64,000 bases of DNA from Sphingomonadales bacterium UBA2369 (GCA_002344055.1 DDTH01000019.1:41186-105185); one strand, 5' to 3'; shown: positions 50,896 through 60,498, numbered from the stretch's first letter. Program-made: numbers and translations. Notes: a model not told the origin generated them from the letters alone.

Positions 50896-52470
50896 TCAGG
50901 GCCGCGGCTGGAGCGACCGCAGCCTGTACCGCAGGGTCTGCGTGCCGTTGGCGGGGATCGTCACCGCCCAGAGGCGCATCCCGTCGCGTTCCGCCAGGGC
51001 CGCGCGCTCGATGCGGGTGTTGGCCGGGAGGGGCATTTCCAGCTCGAAGTCGATCGCCCGCGCCTGATCGCTGCTGACGGTCACGACATAGTCCGACCAG
51101 CCCTGCGCCGCATTCGTCGCCACCCGTTCCTGCCGGATGCGCACGCCAGGCGAGACGCCGATAGCCACCTCGACATCCTCGCCGACCGCATAATCGCGCA
51201 TATTGCCCTGTCCGATCAGGAACGGCGCGCCGGCGCGGCTCACGAAGGCAGCGACCGGCCCGGTCGGCAGCGGCACGCCGAGCCTTTCCTGTTCGCGATT
51301 GCGGGTGACCAGCACGCGCTGCGCCTGTGCCAGGTCGCCGGTAAAATTTGCGGCGGCCCGGATGCGATAGACGGTGCGCACCGGCACCGCGTCGCGCACC
51401 AGCAGGGCGACCTGCTTCTGCCCGTTTGCGGCCACCGTGACCGGTTCGGGAATGCGGTAGAGCTTCAGATCACCCAATTCTTCCTGCACCGCCACCACGG
51501 CGGCGGGTGCGGCCATTGCCGGCGACGGCGGAGGCGGGGGTGGCGCGGGCACGGCCATGCGCGCGCCCGTGACCATAATCGACTCCCCGTCGGCCAGCAT
51601 GCCGCGCCCCGCCTGCCGTTCGAATTGCTCATAGGGCAGGTCGCTGGTCGTCTGGCTCGGCCAGCAGCGCAATTGCAACGGCCCGCCCGCCGCCGGCGGC
51701 ACAGCCGCGCGGGTGTAATTCACCTGCCCCGCCACCGCCTGCGTATCGGCATTCGGGAAGCTGGTCTCGTCCGTGCTCGCCAGGGTCAGCCAGGCGAACA
51801 GCCGCATGCTGCGGCCATCGTCCGCCAGTTCGGCGATGTAATTGGCCTGCCAGTCGAAGCCACTGGCGAGATAGGAAAGCGTCACTTCCGCCTCGATCGC
51901 GCGGGTGGCGCGGGTCAGCACCGACAAGGTCGGGCGTGCCGACAGGCCTTCCGGCACACCATGATATTCGACCGCCTCGCGGAGGCCGGAGCAGCGCAAA
52001 GCTTCGACCCCGTCCGGCGTTTCCAGCACGACCGCGCCCTGCGCGCCGCTGCGCACCACCGCATCCTGCTCGCGCACCTGACCGGTGGCGAGCGAGGTGC
52101 GGCGCAACGTCACGCGGCGGCCAAGCGAACGGTCGAGCAAGGTCGCGGGCGACAGCAGATAGGCGTCGCGGTTGCGTTCGACCACACCGTCCGGAAAGCC
52201 GGTGACGATCGCCGATTGCGGCACGATCCCGCCCGCCACGCCTTCGAACCGGATCACGCTCTCGCCGGGCTGCAGCGTTACGCGCCGCCGTTCGGTGATC
52301 AGCGCGAAGCCGTTCAGCCAGTCGAGCCGCATCTCCCGGTCGCCGCGACCGAGATCGCGATAGACGGTTACTTCCAGCCGCTCCGCCGAAACCGACGTCA
52401 CGATCGGCTGCGCCGCGGCGACGCCGCCTGACAGCAGGCCGGGCAGCAGCAGGAGCGCGCGCGGGCGCAT
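50896..52470 (-). CDS. exported DUF4139-like protein, paralogue 2
   Basis: 524 residues from ATG 52470 with a signal peptide (LLLLPGLLSGGVAAAQ). Long near-identical blocks with paralogue 3, for example FEGVAGGIVPQSAIVTGFP, VVERNRDAYLLSP and TLLDRSLGRRV, show recent duplication. A Pro/Ala-rich run (AVPAPPPPPPSPAMAAPAA) divides the two halves and is not in paralogue 3. It starts eight bases after paralogue 1 ends, so the three form an operon. Confidence 0.82.
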   Translation of the reverse strand: MRPRALLLLPGLLSGGVAAAQPIVTSVSAERLEVTVYRDLGRGDREMRLDWLNGFALITERRRVTLQPGESVIRFEGVAGGIVPQSAIVTGFPDGVVERNRDAYLLSPATLLDRSLGRRVTLRRTSLATGQVREQDAVVRSGAQGAVVLETPDGVEALRCSGLREAVEYHGVPEGLSARPTLSVLTRATRAIEAEVTLSYLASGFDWQANYIAELADDGRSMRLFAWLTLASTDETSFPNADTQAVAGQVNYTRAAVPPAAGGPLQLRCWPSQTTSDLPYEQFERQAGRGMLADGESIMVTGARMAVPAPPPPPPSPAMAAPAAVVAVQEELGDLKLYRIPEPVTVAANGQKQVALLVRDAVPVRTVYRIRAAANFTGDLAQAQRVLVTRNREQERLGVPLPTGPVAAFVSRAGAPFLIGQGNMRDYAVGEDVEVAIGVSPGVRIRQERVATNAAQGWSDYVVTVSSDQARAIDFELEMPLPANTRIERAALAERDGMRLWAVTIPANGTQTLRYRLRSLQPRP

Positions 52471-52478
52471 CGTGCGGC

Positions 52479-53963
52479 TCAGTGGCGGGTCTGGAAGACG
52501 GCTTCCACCGTCGTGCTGCCATTGGCCGGTACCGCCACCCGCCACACCGCGCGCGAAGAGGTCGGCCGCTCGCTCTGCTGCGTCTCGGACACGATGCGCG
52601 TATCCTCCCAGCCATAATCCAAGCCGTCCTGAGTCAGCACCACCGTCACCGGCTCGGGCCGCGCATTGGTCAAAGTGTAGCGCATGCTCGTCTGCCAATA
52701 AGTCGGCTGGCTCTGCACCTCGACATTGGTGACCCGCCCGTTCTGCACGATCCGGTAGCGCGCGCTCGCTTCCCATTCGGCGGCGGTGACGCGGCGGCGG
52801 TCGGTGACCACGGGCTGCACCTTCACGTCGAAGGCCGAGCCGGTGGTGAGGCCCAGCTCGGAGCCCATCGGCGTATGGCCGATCCGGCTTTCGCCGACGA
52901 ATTGCGGATTGCCGCGCGCGTCGCGCTGATAGACGCGCACCGTGCCGGCCGGCAGCGCATCGCCCAGCCCCTGGTCGCGCGAGCTGGAGAAGCGCAGCAC
53001 CGTCGCCGCGCTCTGTGCCTGATCGGACGTGCCCATCCAGCCATTGGTATATTCATAGACGCGCTGCGCCTGCGCACCGGCCACGTCGAGGAAGCTGACC
53101 TGCTTGGTCTGGCGGTTGGCGATCGTGGTGCGCTCGGGCAGCGGGTAGAGATAGAAATCGCCGAGCCGCTCGCGATCCGACGTTTCTGTGCCCGGCTGGC
53201 GGATAGGACCCGGCGCGCGACGGCCATATTGCGCCTGCTGCCCGTTCACATCGCCCGCCACGAGCAATGTGTTCGCCGCGCGGAATTCCGTGCCGCTATT
53301 GTTCACCAACGTGATCCAGCCCTGCACGTCCATCCGCCCGGCCCGCTCATCGAACAAGGCGACATAGTCGGCGCTCCAGGCCAGGCCGCCGGTCAGATAG
53401 GTCAGAGTGACAGGGCGTTGGCCCGTGCGGGCGCTGTTGACGGTCACGGACAGGGTCGGCCGCGCGCGCAAATTCGGCGGCGCCTGGTCGAAGATCACGC
53501 GCACCGGCAGGCCATCGTCACGCAGCACTTCGATCCTATTGCCGATCTGCAGCACGACGCCGCCATTGGCCGCGAGCACCAACGCCCGCTCGCGCGTCTC
53601 CGCGCCGGTGGCGGGATTGGTGCGGACAAGCGTGATCGTCTCGCCGACCGCGGCCTGGATCAGGGCCTGCGGCGACAGCAGGTCGAAATCGAAATTCTGC
53701 TCGACGATCGACAGACCGTCGCCGGTCATCGTCACCGTCTGCGGACGGATCTGGGCGGAGACGTCGGGGAATTCCTGGCGGACGCGGCCCTGGCCGAAGC
53801 CGAGATTGCGGACGTCCTGCACCAGCGCGAGATCGTTATTGTAGATGGTGATCGACACCTCGCCCTGCGCTGACTGGCCGGGCGGCGCGATCGTCTGTGC
53901 AACGGCGGGCACGGCCGTCAGCGCGGTGGTGGCGAGGGCGCAAAGCGACAACAGACGGCGCAT
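52479..53963 (-). CDS. exported DUF4139 protein, paralogue 1
   Basis: 494 residues with a signal peptide (LCALATTALTAVPAVAQ). It is the most canonical DUF4139 member of the three (SITIYNNDLALVQDVRNL, LTYLTGGLAWSADYVALFDE, LPERTTIANRQTKQVSFLD, YTLTNARPEPVTVVLTQDG). It is the first gene of the operon and more distant from the other two. An exported beta-rich protein; function unknown. Confidence 0.88.
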   Translation of the reverse strand: MRRLLSLCALATTALTAVPAVAQTIAPPGQSAQGEVSITIYNNDLALVQDVRNLGFGQGRVRQEFPDVSAQIRPQTVTMTGDGLSIVEQNFDFDLLSPQALIQAAVGETITLVRTNPATGAETRERALVLAANGGVVLQIGNRIEVLRDDGLPVRVIFDQAPPNLRARPTLSVTVNSARTGQRPVTLTYLTGGLAWSADYVALFDERAGRMDVQGWITLVNNSGTEFRAANTLLVAGDVNGQQAQYGRRAPGPIRQPGTETSDRERLGDFYLYPLPERTTIANRQTKQVSFLDVAGAQAQRVYEYTNGWMGTSDQAQSAATVLRFSSSRDQGLGDALPAGTVRVYQRDARGNPQFVGESRIGHTPMGSELGLTTGSAFDVKVQPVVTDRRRVTAAEWEASARYRIVQNGRVTNVEVQSQPTYWQTSMRYTLTNARPEPVTVVLTQDGLDYGWEDTRIVSETQQSERPTSSRAVWRVAVPANGSTTVEAVFQTRH

Positions 53964-54033
53964 CTCAATCTCCCCGATACGTCAATCGAGGTGATAGTGT
54001 CTCATCGGACGCTTGTTGGCAATGCGCGAAATG

Positions 54034-54063
54034 GGCCGGGGGAGGAGAAACTCTCCCCCGGCC
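54034..54063 (-). terminator. GC-rich stem after the DUF4167 gene
   Basis: GGCCGGGGGAG (54034-54044) pairs exactly with 54053-54063 around an eight-base loop, beginning nine bases after the DUF4167 stop on the minus strand. A short T-run (CATTTCG) follows. Probable transcription end between that gene and the DUF4139 operon. Confidence 0.6.
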
Positions 54064-54071
54064 TCGTAAAA

Positions 54072-54830
54072 TTACGCGGCTTCGGGCGTCACGTCGCCAT
54101 CGTCCGCGGCGGGACGACGGGTGCGGCGGCGCGGCTTGGGCGTTTCTTCCTCGTCGCCGGCGGAAGGCGCGGGCGCGCCGATCGCCGGTGGCAGAATGTC
54201 CAGCGCGATGCGGGCATCGCCCTCGTCACCGCCGGCATCGTTCACCGGACGGCGCGTCCGGCGCGGGCGCTCGAAGCGCGCCTCGCCATCGCCGCGCGGC
54301 TCGCGGACTTCGCGGTCCTGGCGCGGTTCACGGGGTTCACGCTGTTCACGCGGCTCCCGATCCTGGCGAGCTTCGCGGTCACCACGGGGTTCGCGATCCT
54401 GCCGCGGCTCGCGCTGCGGACGCTGGTCCCGCTCTTCACGCTGCGGGCGCTGGTCGCGATATTCGCGGCGCTGCGGACGGCGGTCCTGCTCGTCGTCGCG
54501 GGCTTCTTCGCCCTCGCCGCCGGCATCCTCGTCGCCCTCATCTTCGTCATAATCTTCGTCGCGGCCACGCGGGCGCTGCTCTTCGAAGCGGGCGCGGCTC
54601 TCGCCGAGAACGCGGAAATAATGGTCGGCGAACTGCAGATAATATTCGCTCTGCACCCGGTCGCCCTGCTGCTGCGCGTCGCGCGCGAGCTGCTTGTACT
54701 TTTCCAGGAGCTGGGCAGCATTGCCGCGCTGGCGATTATCCTGCCGGTTGCCGGGCATTCCACTCGGCGGGCGGCCACTACCGGTGCCGCCACGGCCGCG
54801 ACGGCGGCCGTTCTGACGATTGTTGATCAA
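54072..54830 (-). CDS. DUF4167 protein, Arg/Glu repeat-rich
   Basis: 252 residues from TTG 54830 (AGGAT upstream). The DUF4167 core occupies residues 1-80: basic NNRQNGRRRGRGG, then GNAAQLLEKYKQLARDAQQQGDRVQSEYYLQFADHYFRVL. From 85 to 185 there are imperfect repeats of the type PREPRQDRE/QRPQREERD, strongly charged and probably disordered. RNA or nucleic-acid binding is plausible from composition but unproven. It points away from prmC. Confidence 0.9.
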   Translation of the reverse strand: MINNRQNGRRRGRGGTGSGRPPSGMPGNRQDNRQRGNAAQLLEKYKQLARDAQQQGDRVQSEYYLQFADHYFRVLGESRARFEEQRPRGRDEDYDEDEGDEDAGGEGEEARDDEQDRRPQRREYRDQRPQREERDQRPQREPRQDREPRGDREARQDREPREQREPREPRQDREVREPRGDGEARFERPRRTRRPVNDAGGDEGDARIALDILPPAIGAPAPSAGDEEETPKPRRRTRRPAADDGDVTPEAA

Positions 54831-55048
54831 ATTGAGATCCTAGCCAAAAGTTGCTGTCTCGATCCTCATTCCGGCCGGTCCTTCCGGCCGCGATGCCCAG
54901 CCTTGCGTTTTGCGGTAGCAGTGCGCCCATTTTTTGGACGACAGCCGCGACGATGCAAATCGGGATGGGCGACGGCCGGCTTCACATCATCGATGCTGTG
55001 AGCCCCGTCCCTGACCCCTATGTAACCACGGATTAAGCGAAATCCAAG

Positions 55049-55064
55049 CGCAAAAGAGTTTGCG
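55049..55064 (-). terminator. weak hairpin after prmC
   Basis: CGCAAA and TTTGCG around four bases, five bases past the prmC stop on the minus strand. A six-pair stem with few following Ts; only a possible terminator. Confidence 0.3.
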
Positions 55065-55069
55065 TCAAC

Positions 55070-55891
55070 TTACCGCCGCAACACGAGGCAACGGTCTATC
55101 CCCATAAGGTCCTTGCGTGACGATATGGTGAACGGCCCGCCGTCGAACAATGCGGCCACCGCCGGCCCCTGCCCCGCCCCATGCTCGATACAGGCGACGC
55201 CGCCGGGCGCAACGAGGCGGCTGATCTGCGGGGCCAGCACGCGATAGGCGTCCAGCCCGTCCGCGCCCGCGAAGAGAGCGGTATGCGGTTCCCACTCGGC
55301 AACGTCGGGATCGAGCCGTGCGGCATCCTCGATATAGGGCGGGTTGCACAGGACAAGGTCAAACGCTCCGTGCGTGTCCACGGCCCAATCGTCGAACTTG
55401 AATCGCGCCCGGTCTTCCAGATCGAGATCGAGCACATTCGTCTCGAAATAGTCGCGTGCCTTTTCCGAACTGTCGATTCCCAGCCCGTGCGCCTCCGGCC
55501 ATTGCGCGAGTGCGGCAAGCAGCAGGCTGCCGGGTCCCGTGCCAAGGTCGATGATCGTCTTTGGCCCGCTCTCGCCAAAATGCTCGACCGCCGCCTCGAT
55601 CAGCGCTTCGCTGTCGGCGCGCGGAATGAGCACGCCGGGGCCGACCGTCAGCTCAATCGTCCAGAAACCGGCGCGGCCGGTAATGTAGGCTATCGGTTCT
55701 CGCCCGAGGCGGCGCTGCAGGAGCGGCTCAAAGGCAGCGGGCGCCACTTCGTCGAGATAGCGAAGCTTCAGGTCCGCGACTGACACACCGAGAGCATGCG
55801 CCATCAACAGCGCCGCGTCCTGTCCCGGACTGCCCGGAATGGCGGCCAGCCGGCGCTCCGCATCGGCGAGCGCCGCGCGAACCCTAGGCAT
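55070..55891 (-). CDS. prmC: release factor glutamine methyltransferase
   Basis: 273 residues from ATG 55891, three bases after the prfA stop; an ATG at 55918 overlapping prfA is the alternative. PrmC methylates the Gln of the GGQ motif in release factors. The SAM motif TIIDLGTGPGSLLLAAL, the catalytic NPPY (VLCNPPYIEDAA) and the N-terminal helical domain are intact. The prfA-prmC order is conserved widely and matches enzyme and substrate. Confidence 0.95.
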   Translation of the reverse strand: MPRVRAALADAERRLAAIPGSPGQDAALLMAHALGVSVADLKLRYLDEVAPAAFEPLLQRRLGREPIAYITGRAGFWTIELTVGPGVLIPRADSEALIEAAVEHFGESGPKTIIDLGTGPGSLLLAALAQWPEAHGLGIDSSEKARDYFETNVLDLDLEDRARFKFDDWAVDTHGAFDLVLCNPPYIEDAARLDPDVAEWEPHTALFAGADGLDAYRVLAPQISRLVAPGGVACIEHGAGQGPAVAALFDGGPFTISSRKDLMGIDRCLVLRR

Positions 55892-56963
55892 CCAGGGTCG
55901 CCAGCCGCTCCGCTTCATCCTCGGCGATCAAGGCGGAGACCACTTCCTCCAGCCCCGGCCCTTCCAGGATTTCCGGCAAGCGATGCAGCGTCAAATTGAT
56001 GCGGTGATCAGTCACCCGCCCCTGCGGGAAATTATAGGTGCGGATGCGCTCGGAACGGTCGCCCGAGCCGACCATCGATTTGCGCGCGCCCGCCCGCTCG
56101 CTCGCCAGCCGCTCGCGCTCCAGCTCGTACAGCCGCGTACGCAGCACCTTCAGTGCCTTCGCCTTGTTCTTGTGCTGGCTCTTCTCGTCCTGCTGGATCA
56201 CCACCAGCCCGCTGGGAATATGCGTGATCCGCACCGCGCTGTCAGTGGTGTTGACCGACTGGCCGCCGGGGCCGGAGGCGCGGAACACGTCGATGCGCAG
56301 ATCCTTCGCCTCGTCGATCTGGACGTCGACATCCTCGGCTTCGGGCAGCACCGCGACGGTGGCGGCGCTGGTATGGATGCGCCCGCCGCTCTCGGTCGCC
56401 GGTACGCGCTGGACGCGATGCACGCCGCTCTCGAACTTCAACCGCGCGAACACGCCGGAGCCGGTGACCGAGGCGATCGCCTCCTTGTAGCCGCCGACTT
56501 CCGAGGCGTTGGCGGAGATCAGTTCGACCTTCCAGCCCTTCTCCTCGGCATAACGCTGGTACATGCGCAGCAGATCGCCGGCGAAGAGCGCCGCCTCGTC
56601 GCCGCCCGTCCCGGCGCGGATTTCGAGCATCGCGGCGCGCTCGTCGGCGGCGTCGCGCGGCAGCAATTTCAGCGCCAGCGCGCGTTCGGCTTCAGGCAGC
56701 TTCTCGCGGACCTCGGCCAGTTCCTCCTCCGCCATCGCGCGCAGTTCCGGGTCGCTCTCCCCCGCCATCTGCTCCAGCGATGCCAGTTCGCCGCGCAGCC
56801 TCGACAGCTCGCTCGCGGCGGCCGCGACCGGCTCGATCTCGGCATAATCCTTGGCGAGTTTCACGAAGTCCTGCGGGTCGAGGTCCGGCTGCGCCATCGC
56901 CGCCTGCAACTCCTCCCGCCGCGCCTCGATCTGCGCGATCCGTTCGGGGGGAATGGAGGTCAT
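55884..56963 (-). CDS. prfA: peptide chain release factor 1
   Basis: 359 residues. RF1 reads UAA and UAG. The codon-recognition tripeptide PAT is at 188-190 and the catalytic GGQ at 233-235 (ASGPGGQSVNTTDSAVR). Length and domains are standard. Its start overlaps the hisS stop by four bases (ATGA), and prmC follows, so hisS-prfA-prmC is one operon. Confidence 0.97.
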   Translation of the reverse strand: MTSIPPERIAQIEARREELQAAMAQPDLDPQDFVKLAKDYAEIEPVAAAASELSRLRGELASLEQMAGESDPELRAMAEEELAEVREKLPEAERALALKLLPRDAADERAAMLEIRAGTGGDEAALFAGDLLRMYQRYAEEKGWKVELISANASEVGGYKEAIASVTGSGVFARLKFESGVHRVQRVPATESGGRIHTSAATVAVLPEAEDVDVQIDEAKDLRIDVFRASGPGGQSVNTTDSAVRITHIPSGLVVIQQDEKSQHKNKAKALKVLRTRLYELERERLASERAGARKSMVGSGDRSERIRTYNFPQGRVTDHRINLTLHRLPEILEGPGLEEVVSALIAEDEAERLATLDA

Positions 56964-58261
56964 AGGGTGTTCGCAATCCCGTCGAGGCCATGAGTCAGCG
57001 AAACCAGCGTGAAGGTGCGGCCACCGATGGGGCCTTTCAAGATTTCAGCGACCGAGCGGCGCAGTTGTTCGCCGGACTTCAGGCTGCGGATCGTCACCTC
57101 GCCCGCAGCCAGCTCGTCTTCACCAACAAGAATTGCATAGCTGGCCTTAGCCGCATCGGCACGTTGGAGCCGCTTCTTTAGGCTACCGCGATAGGCCATA
57201 TCGCAATAGACGCCCCGCCGACGAAGATCCGCAATGAAGCCGCCACAGAAAATCTCGGCGTCACTTCCCATCGGAACCAGGACAAACTCGGGCCGCTCCT
57301 GCCAAGGGCTGTCGATCAGCATCCCGAGCCGCTCGATTCCGGCCGCCCAGCCGACCGCGGGCGTGTGCGGGCCGCCGAGGCTTTCCATCAGGCCGTCATA
57401 GCGGCCGCCGGCCAGCACCGCGCTCTGCGCGCCGAGATCCTCGGTGACGAACTCGAAGGCGGTGTGGCGGTAATAATCGAGGCCGCGGACCAGCCGCGGG
57501 TCGCGGGTCCATTTCACTCCGGCCGCATCCAAGCCGCTCGTCACCGCCGCGAAGAAGTCGCTCGCCTCGGCCGTCAGGAAATCGTCCACCGTCGGGGCGG
57601 CGTCGACGATCGGCCAATCCTGATGCGCCTTGCTGTCGAGGATGCGCAGCGGATTCTTCTCCAGCCGCGCCCGGCTGTCCTCGGACAGATCGTTCCGATG
57701 CCCACGGAAATGCTCGACCAAAGCATCGCGCCAGGCGTCACGCGTCGCCGGATCGCCCAAAGTGTTGAGCTTCAGTTCAACCCGCTCCGAAATGCCGAGT
57801 TCGTCCAGCAATTGCGCGCCCATCGCGATGATCTCGACATCCGCCGCCGGCTCGCCCGCGCCGATAGTCTCGGCGTCCAGCTGGTGAAACTGGCGATAAC
57901 GGCCCTTTTGCGGGCGCTCGTAGCGGAAGGCCGCGCCGTGCGTGACCAGCTTCAGCGGCGCATGCTGCTGCCAGCCATTGCTGAGATAAGCGCGGCAGAT
58001 ACCGGCGGTGAATTCCGGGCGCAGGGTCAGGCTGTCGCCGCCGCGATCCTCGAAACTGTACATCTCCTTGGACACGACATCGGTGGTCTCGCCGATCGAG
58101 CGGGCGAAGACCTGCGTCTCCTCGAACACCGGCATTTCGACGCGGCGGAAGGCGTAGAGCCGGCGCACGCGGTCGAACGCGGACACCACCGCCTGAAAAC
58201 GGTCGGCATCCTCGCCGAAAATATCCTGCGTGCCGCGAACGCGCTGCGGGGTCTTGCTCAT
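56960..58261 (-). CDS. hisS: histidyl-tRNA synthetase
   Basis: 433 residues of the class II HisRS type. Motif 1 lies around RRLYAFRRVEMPVFEE, motif 2 is FRYERPQKGRYRQFHQLD, the His-specific LVRGLDYYRHTAFEF is present, and motif 3 is near AAGIERLGML. It charges tRNA-His. First gene of hisS-prfA-prmC. Confidence 0.97.
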   Translation of the reverse strand: MSKTPQRVRGTQDIFGEDADRFQAVVSAFDRVRRLYAFRRVEMPVFEETQVFARSIGETTDVVSKEMYSFEDRGGDSLTLRPEFTAGICRAYLSNGWQQHAPLKLVTHGAAFRYERPQKGRYRQFHQLDAETIGAGEPAADVEIIAMGAQLLDELGISERVELKLNTLGDPATRDAWRDALVEHFRGHRNDLSEDSRARLEKNPLRILDSKAHQDWPIVDAAPTVDDFLTAEASDFFAAVTSGLDAAGVKWTRDPRLVRGLDYYRHTAFEFVTEDLGAQSAVLAGGRYDGLMESLGGPHTPAVGWAAGIERLGMLIDSPWQERPEFVLVPMGSDAEIFCGGFIADLRRRGVYCDMAYRGSLKKRLQRADAAKASYAILVGEDELAAGEVTIRSLKSGEQLRRSVAEILKGPIGGRTFTLVSLTHGLDGIANTL

Positions 58262-58305
58262 GGGGCTCGCGCTTTAGCGGATTTGTCCGCCAAACAAAGC
58301 CGCTG

Positions 58306-58411
58306 ATGCTGAGCTTGTCGAAGCACTGTCCTTCTTCCGGGCGACTCGCAAGAACAGGACAGGCGTTGACCTCCGGTCGCCTGCGGCTCGACAAGCTCAG
58401 GCTGAACGGGT
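58306..58411. repeat. REP-like imperfect inverted repeat
   Basis: TGAGCTTGTCGA (58310-58321) and its exact reverse complement TCGACAAGCTCA (58388-58399) enclose a second pair, CTGTCC near 58326 and GGACAG near 58357. The arms resemble the GAGCTTGTCGAAG elements scattered in many alphaproteobacterial genomes. It fills the gap between hisS and ppa. Confidence 0.65.
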
Positions 58412-58447
58412 TTTGTATTGCTGCCGATGGGGCTAAGGCCCCCGCCC

Positions 58448-58978
58448 ATGCGTATCGATCTTATCCCAGTGGGCGACGACCCGCCCAACAGCCTCAACGT
58501 CATCATCGAAGTGCCGGTGGGCGGCGAACCGGTGAAATATGAATTCGACAAGGCCTCCGGCGCCCTGTTCGTGGACCGCATCCTGCACACGCCGATGCGC
58601 TACCCGGCCAATTACGGCTTCGTGCCGCACACTTTGTCGCCCGACGGCGATCCGCTCGACGCCCTGGTCGTCGCCCGCTCGCCCTTCGTCCCCGGCTGCG
58701 TCGTCCGCGCCCGGCCGATCGGCGTGCTGAACCTGGAGGACGAGGCCGGCGGCGACGAGAAGCTGATCTGCGTCCCGGTCGACACGACCTTCCCTTATTA
58801 TTCCGATGTCGGCCAGCGGCAGGATCTGCCCTCGATCGTGCTCCAGCAGATCGAGCATTTCTTCAAGCATTACAAAGATCTGGAAGCCGAGAAATGGGTC
58901 CGGATCGGGCAATGGGGCAATGCCGACGACGCCCGCCGGATCGTCATGGAGGCGATCGAGCGGGCCAAGGGCGCGTGA
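58448..58978 (+). CDS. ppa: inorganic pyrophosphatase
   Basis: 176 residues, family I. The acidic site is DGDPLDALV, with EFDKASGALFVDRILHTPMRYPANYGFVPHTL before it and DLEAEKWVRIGQW near the end. It hydrolyses pyrophosphate from biosynthesis. ATG 58448 gives the usual N-terminus MRIDLIPVGDD. The stop overlaps the amidase GTG start (GTGA). Confidence 0.97.
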   Translation: MRIDLIPVGDDPPNSLNVIIEVPVGGEPVKYEFDKASGALFVDRILHTPMRYPANYGFVPHTLSPDGDPLDALVVARSPFVPGCVVRARPIGVLNLEDEAGGDEKLICVPVDTTFPYYSDVGQRQDLPSIVLQQIEHFFKHYKDLEAEKWVRIGQWGNADDARRIVMEAIERAKGA

Positions 58979-60498
58979 AGCGGGCCGCCGCCTTCGTCGC
59001 CGCGACCATAGTCTTCGCGGCACCGGCCGCCGCACAGAGCGGCCCACTGGCCGAAGCCGAAACGCGGGCCGCGATCGAGCGGATCGAGCGGCTGAATCCC
59101 CAACTCAACGCCGTCATCGCCGTCGATCCCACCGCGGTCGATCGGGCGCGGGCGCTGGATCGCATGCGCCGCGCACGGGGGCCGCTCTACGGCATGACGA
59201 TCCTGCTCAAGGACAATATCGAAATGGCCGGTCCGCTGCCGACGACGGCAGGCAGCCTGGCGCTGGTCGAGAATATCACCAACCGGGATGCGCCCCTTGT
59301 GACGGGTCTGCGCAACGCGGACGCGATCATCGTCGGCAAGGCCAATCTGAGCGAATGGGCAAACATTCGCTCCTCCGATTCCATTTCCGGCTGGAGCGCC
59401 GTCGGCGGGCAGGTCCGCAATCCACATGCGCTGGATCGCAATGCCTGCGGCTCCAGTTCGGGCAGCGCCGCGGCGGTGGCCGCCGGCATGGTGCCGGCGG
59501 CAATCGGCACGGAAACGGACGGCTCCATCACTTGCCCGGCCGCGGTAAATGGCATTGTCGGTTTCAAGCCCACGGTCGGCCTCGTCAGCCGCACCCACAT
59601 CGTCCCGATCAGCGCCAGCCAGGACACGGCCGGGCCGATGACACGCAATGTCCGCGACGCCGCTCTGGTGCTGGAAGCGATTGCCGGCAGCGATCCCGCC
59701 GATCCGGCGACGGCGGAGGCCGACCGGCGGCGCGAGCCGTACGCGGCGCGACTCTCTGCGACCGCGCTGCGCGGCCAGCGGATCGGCGTGATGCGCTTTG
59801 CCGACGGTTTCGGCACGGACGCGGCGTTCGAACAGGCACTGGCCGTGCTGCGCGCGCAGGGGGCCGAACTGGTCGAGATCACCGAAGGCCCGAGCCGCGC
59901 CCAATATGGCCGCGATGAATTCCTCGTGCTGCTGACCGAGTTCAAGGCGGGGCTGAACGACTATCTGGCCACCACGCCGGCGGCTGTGCGGACCCGCACC
60001 TTGGCCGATGTGATCGCCTTCAACCGCGCAAACCCGCGCGAACTCGCTTTGTTCGGCCAGAATATATTCGAGCAGGCCGAGGCGACACCCGGTCTCGACA
60101 GCGAAGCCTATCGCAATGCCCGCGCCAACAGCCTGCGCGCGACCGGCGCGGAGGGCATCGACAAATTGCTGCGCGATCACAATGTCGTCGCCCTGGTCGG
60201 CCCGACCATGCCCGCCGCCTGGCCGATCGACGCCGTGCATGGCGATCAATATCCGGGCGCCGGCGCGGGCGGGCTGGCGGCGGTCGCGGGCTATCCGCAC
60301 CTCACCGTGCCGATGGGCCAGGTGCGCGGCCTGCCGGTGGGGCTCAGCTTTATCGGCCCGAAATGGTCGGACGGCCTGATCCTGTCCCTCGGCTATGCCT
60401 ATGAGCAGGCGTCGAACGCCCGCGTCGAGCCGCGCCTGCTGCCGTCGATCGAGGAAGCGCCGGAGATCGCGCCCCTCCTGCGGCCCGCGACCCGCTAG
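58975..60498 (+). CDS. exported amidase-signature hydrolase
   Basis: 507 residues from GTG 58975 with a signal peptide (FVAATIVFAAPAAAQ). The Ser-cisSer-Lys triad of the amidase-signature family is present: Lys79 (ILLKDNIEM), the cis-Ser in ACGSSSGSAAA and Ser184 (GTETDGSIT). It hydrolyses amides in the periplasm; the substrate is not indicated. Coupled to ppa by GTGA overlap, although functions appear unrelated. Its stop interlocks with that of pyrD. Confidence 0.93.
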   Translation: MKRAAAFVAATIVFAAPAAAQSGPLAEAETRAAIERIERLNPQLNAVIAVDPTAVDRARALDRMRRARGPLYGMTILLKDNIEMAGPLPTTAGSLALVENITNRDAPLVTGLRNADAIIVGKANLSEWANIRSSDSISGWSAVGGQVRNPHALDRNACGSSSGSAAAVAAGMVPAAIGTETDGSITCPAAVNGIVGFKPTVGLVSRTHIVPISASQDTAGPMTRNVRDAALVLEAIAGSDPADPATAEADRRREPYAARLSATALRGQRIGVMRFADGFGTDAAFEQALAVLRAQGAELVEITEGPSRAQYGRDEFLVLLTEFKAGLNDYLATTPAAVRTRTLADVIAFNRANPRELALFGQNIFEQAEATPGLDSEAYRNARANSLRATGAEGIDKLLRDHNVVALVGPTMPAAWPIDAVHGDQYPGAGAGGLAAVAGYPHLTVPMGQVRGLPVGLSFIGPKWSDGLILSLGYAYEQASNARVEPRLLPSIEEAPEIAPLLRPATR

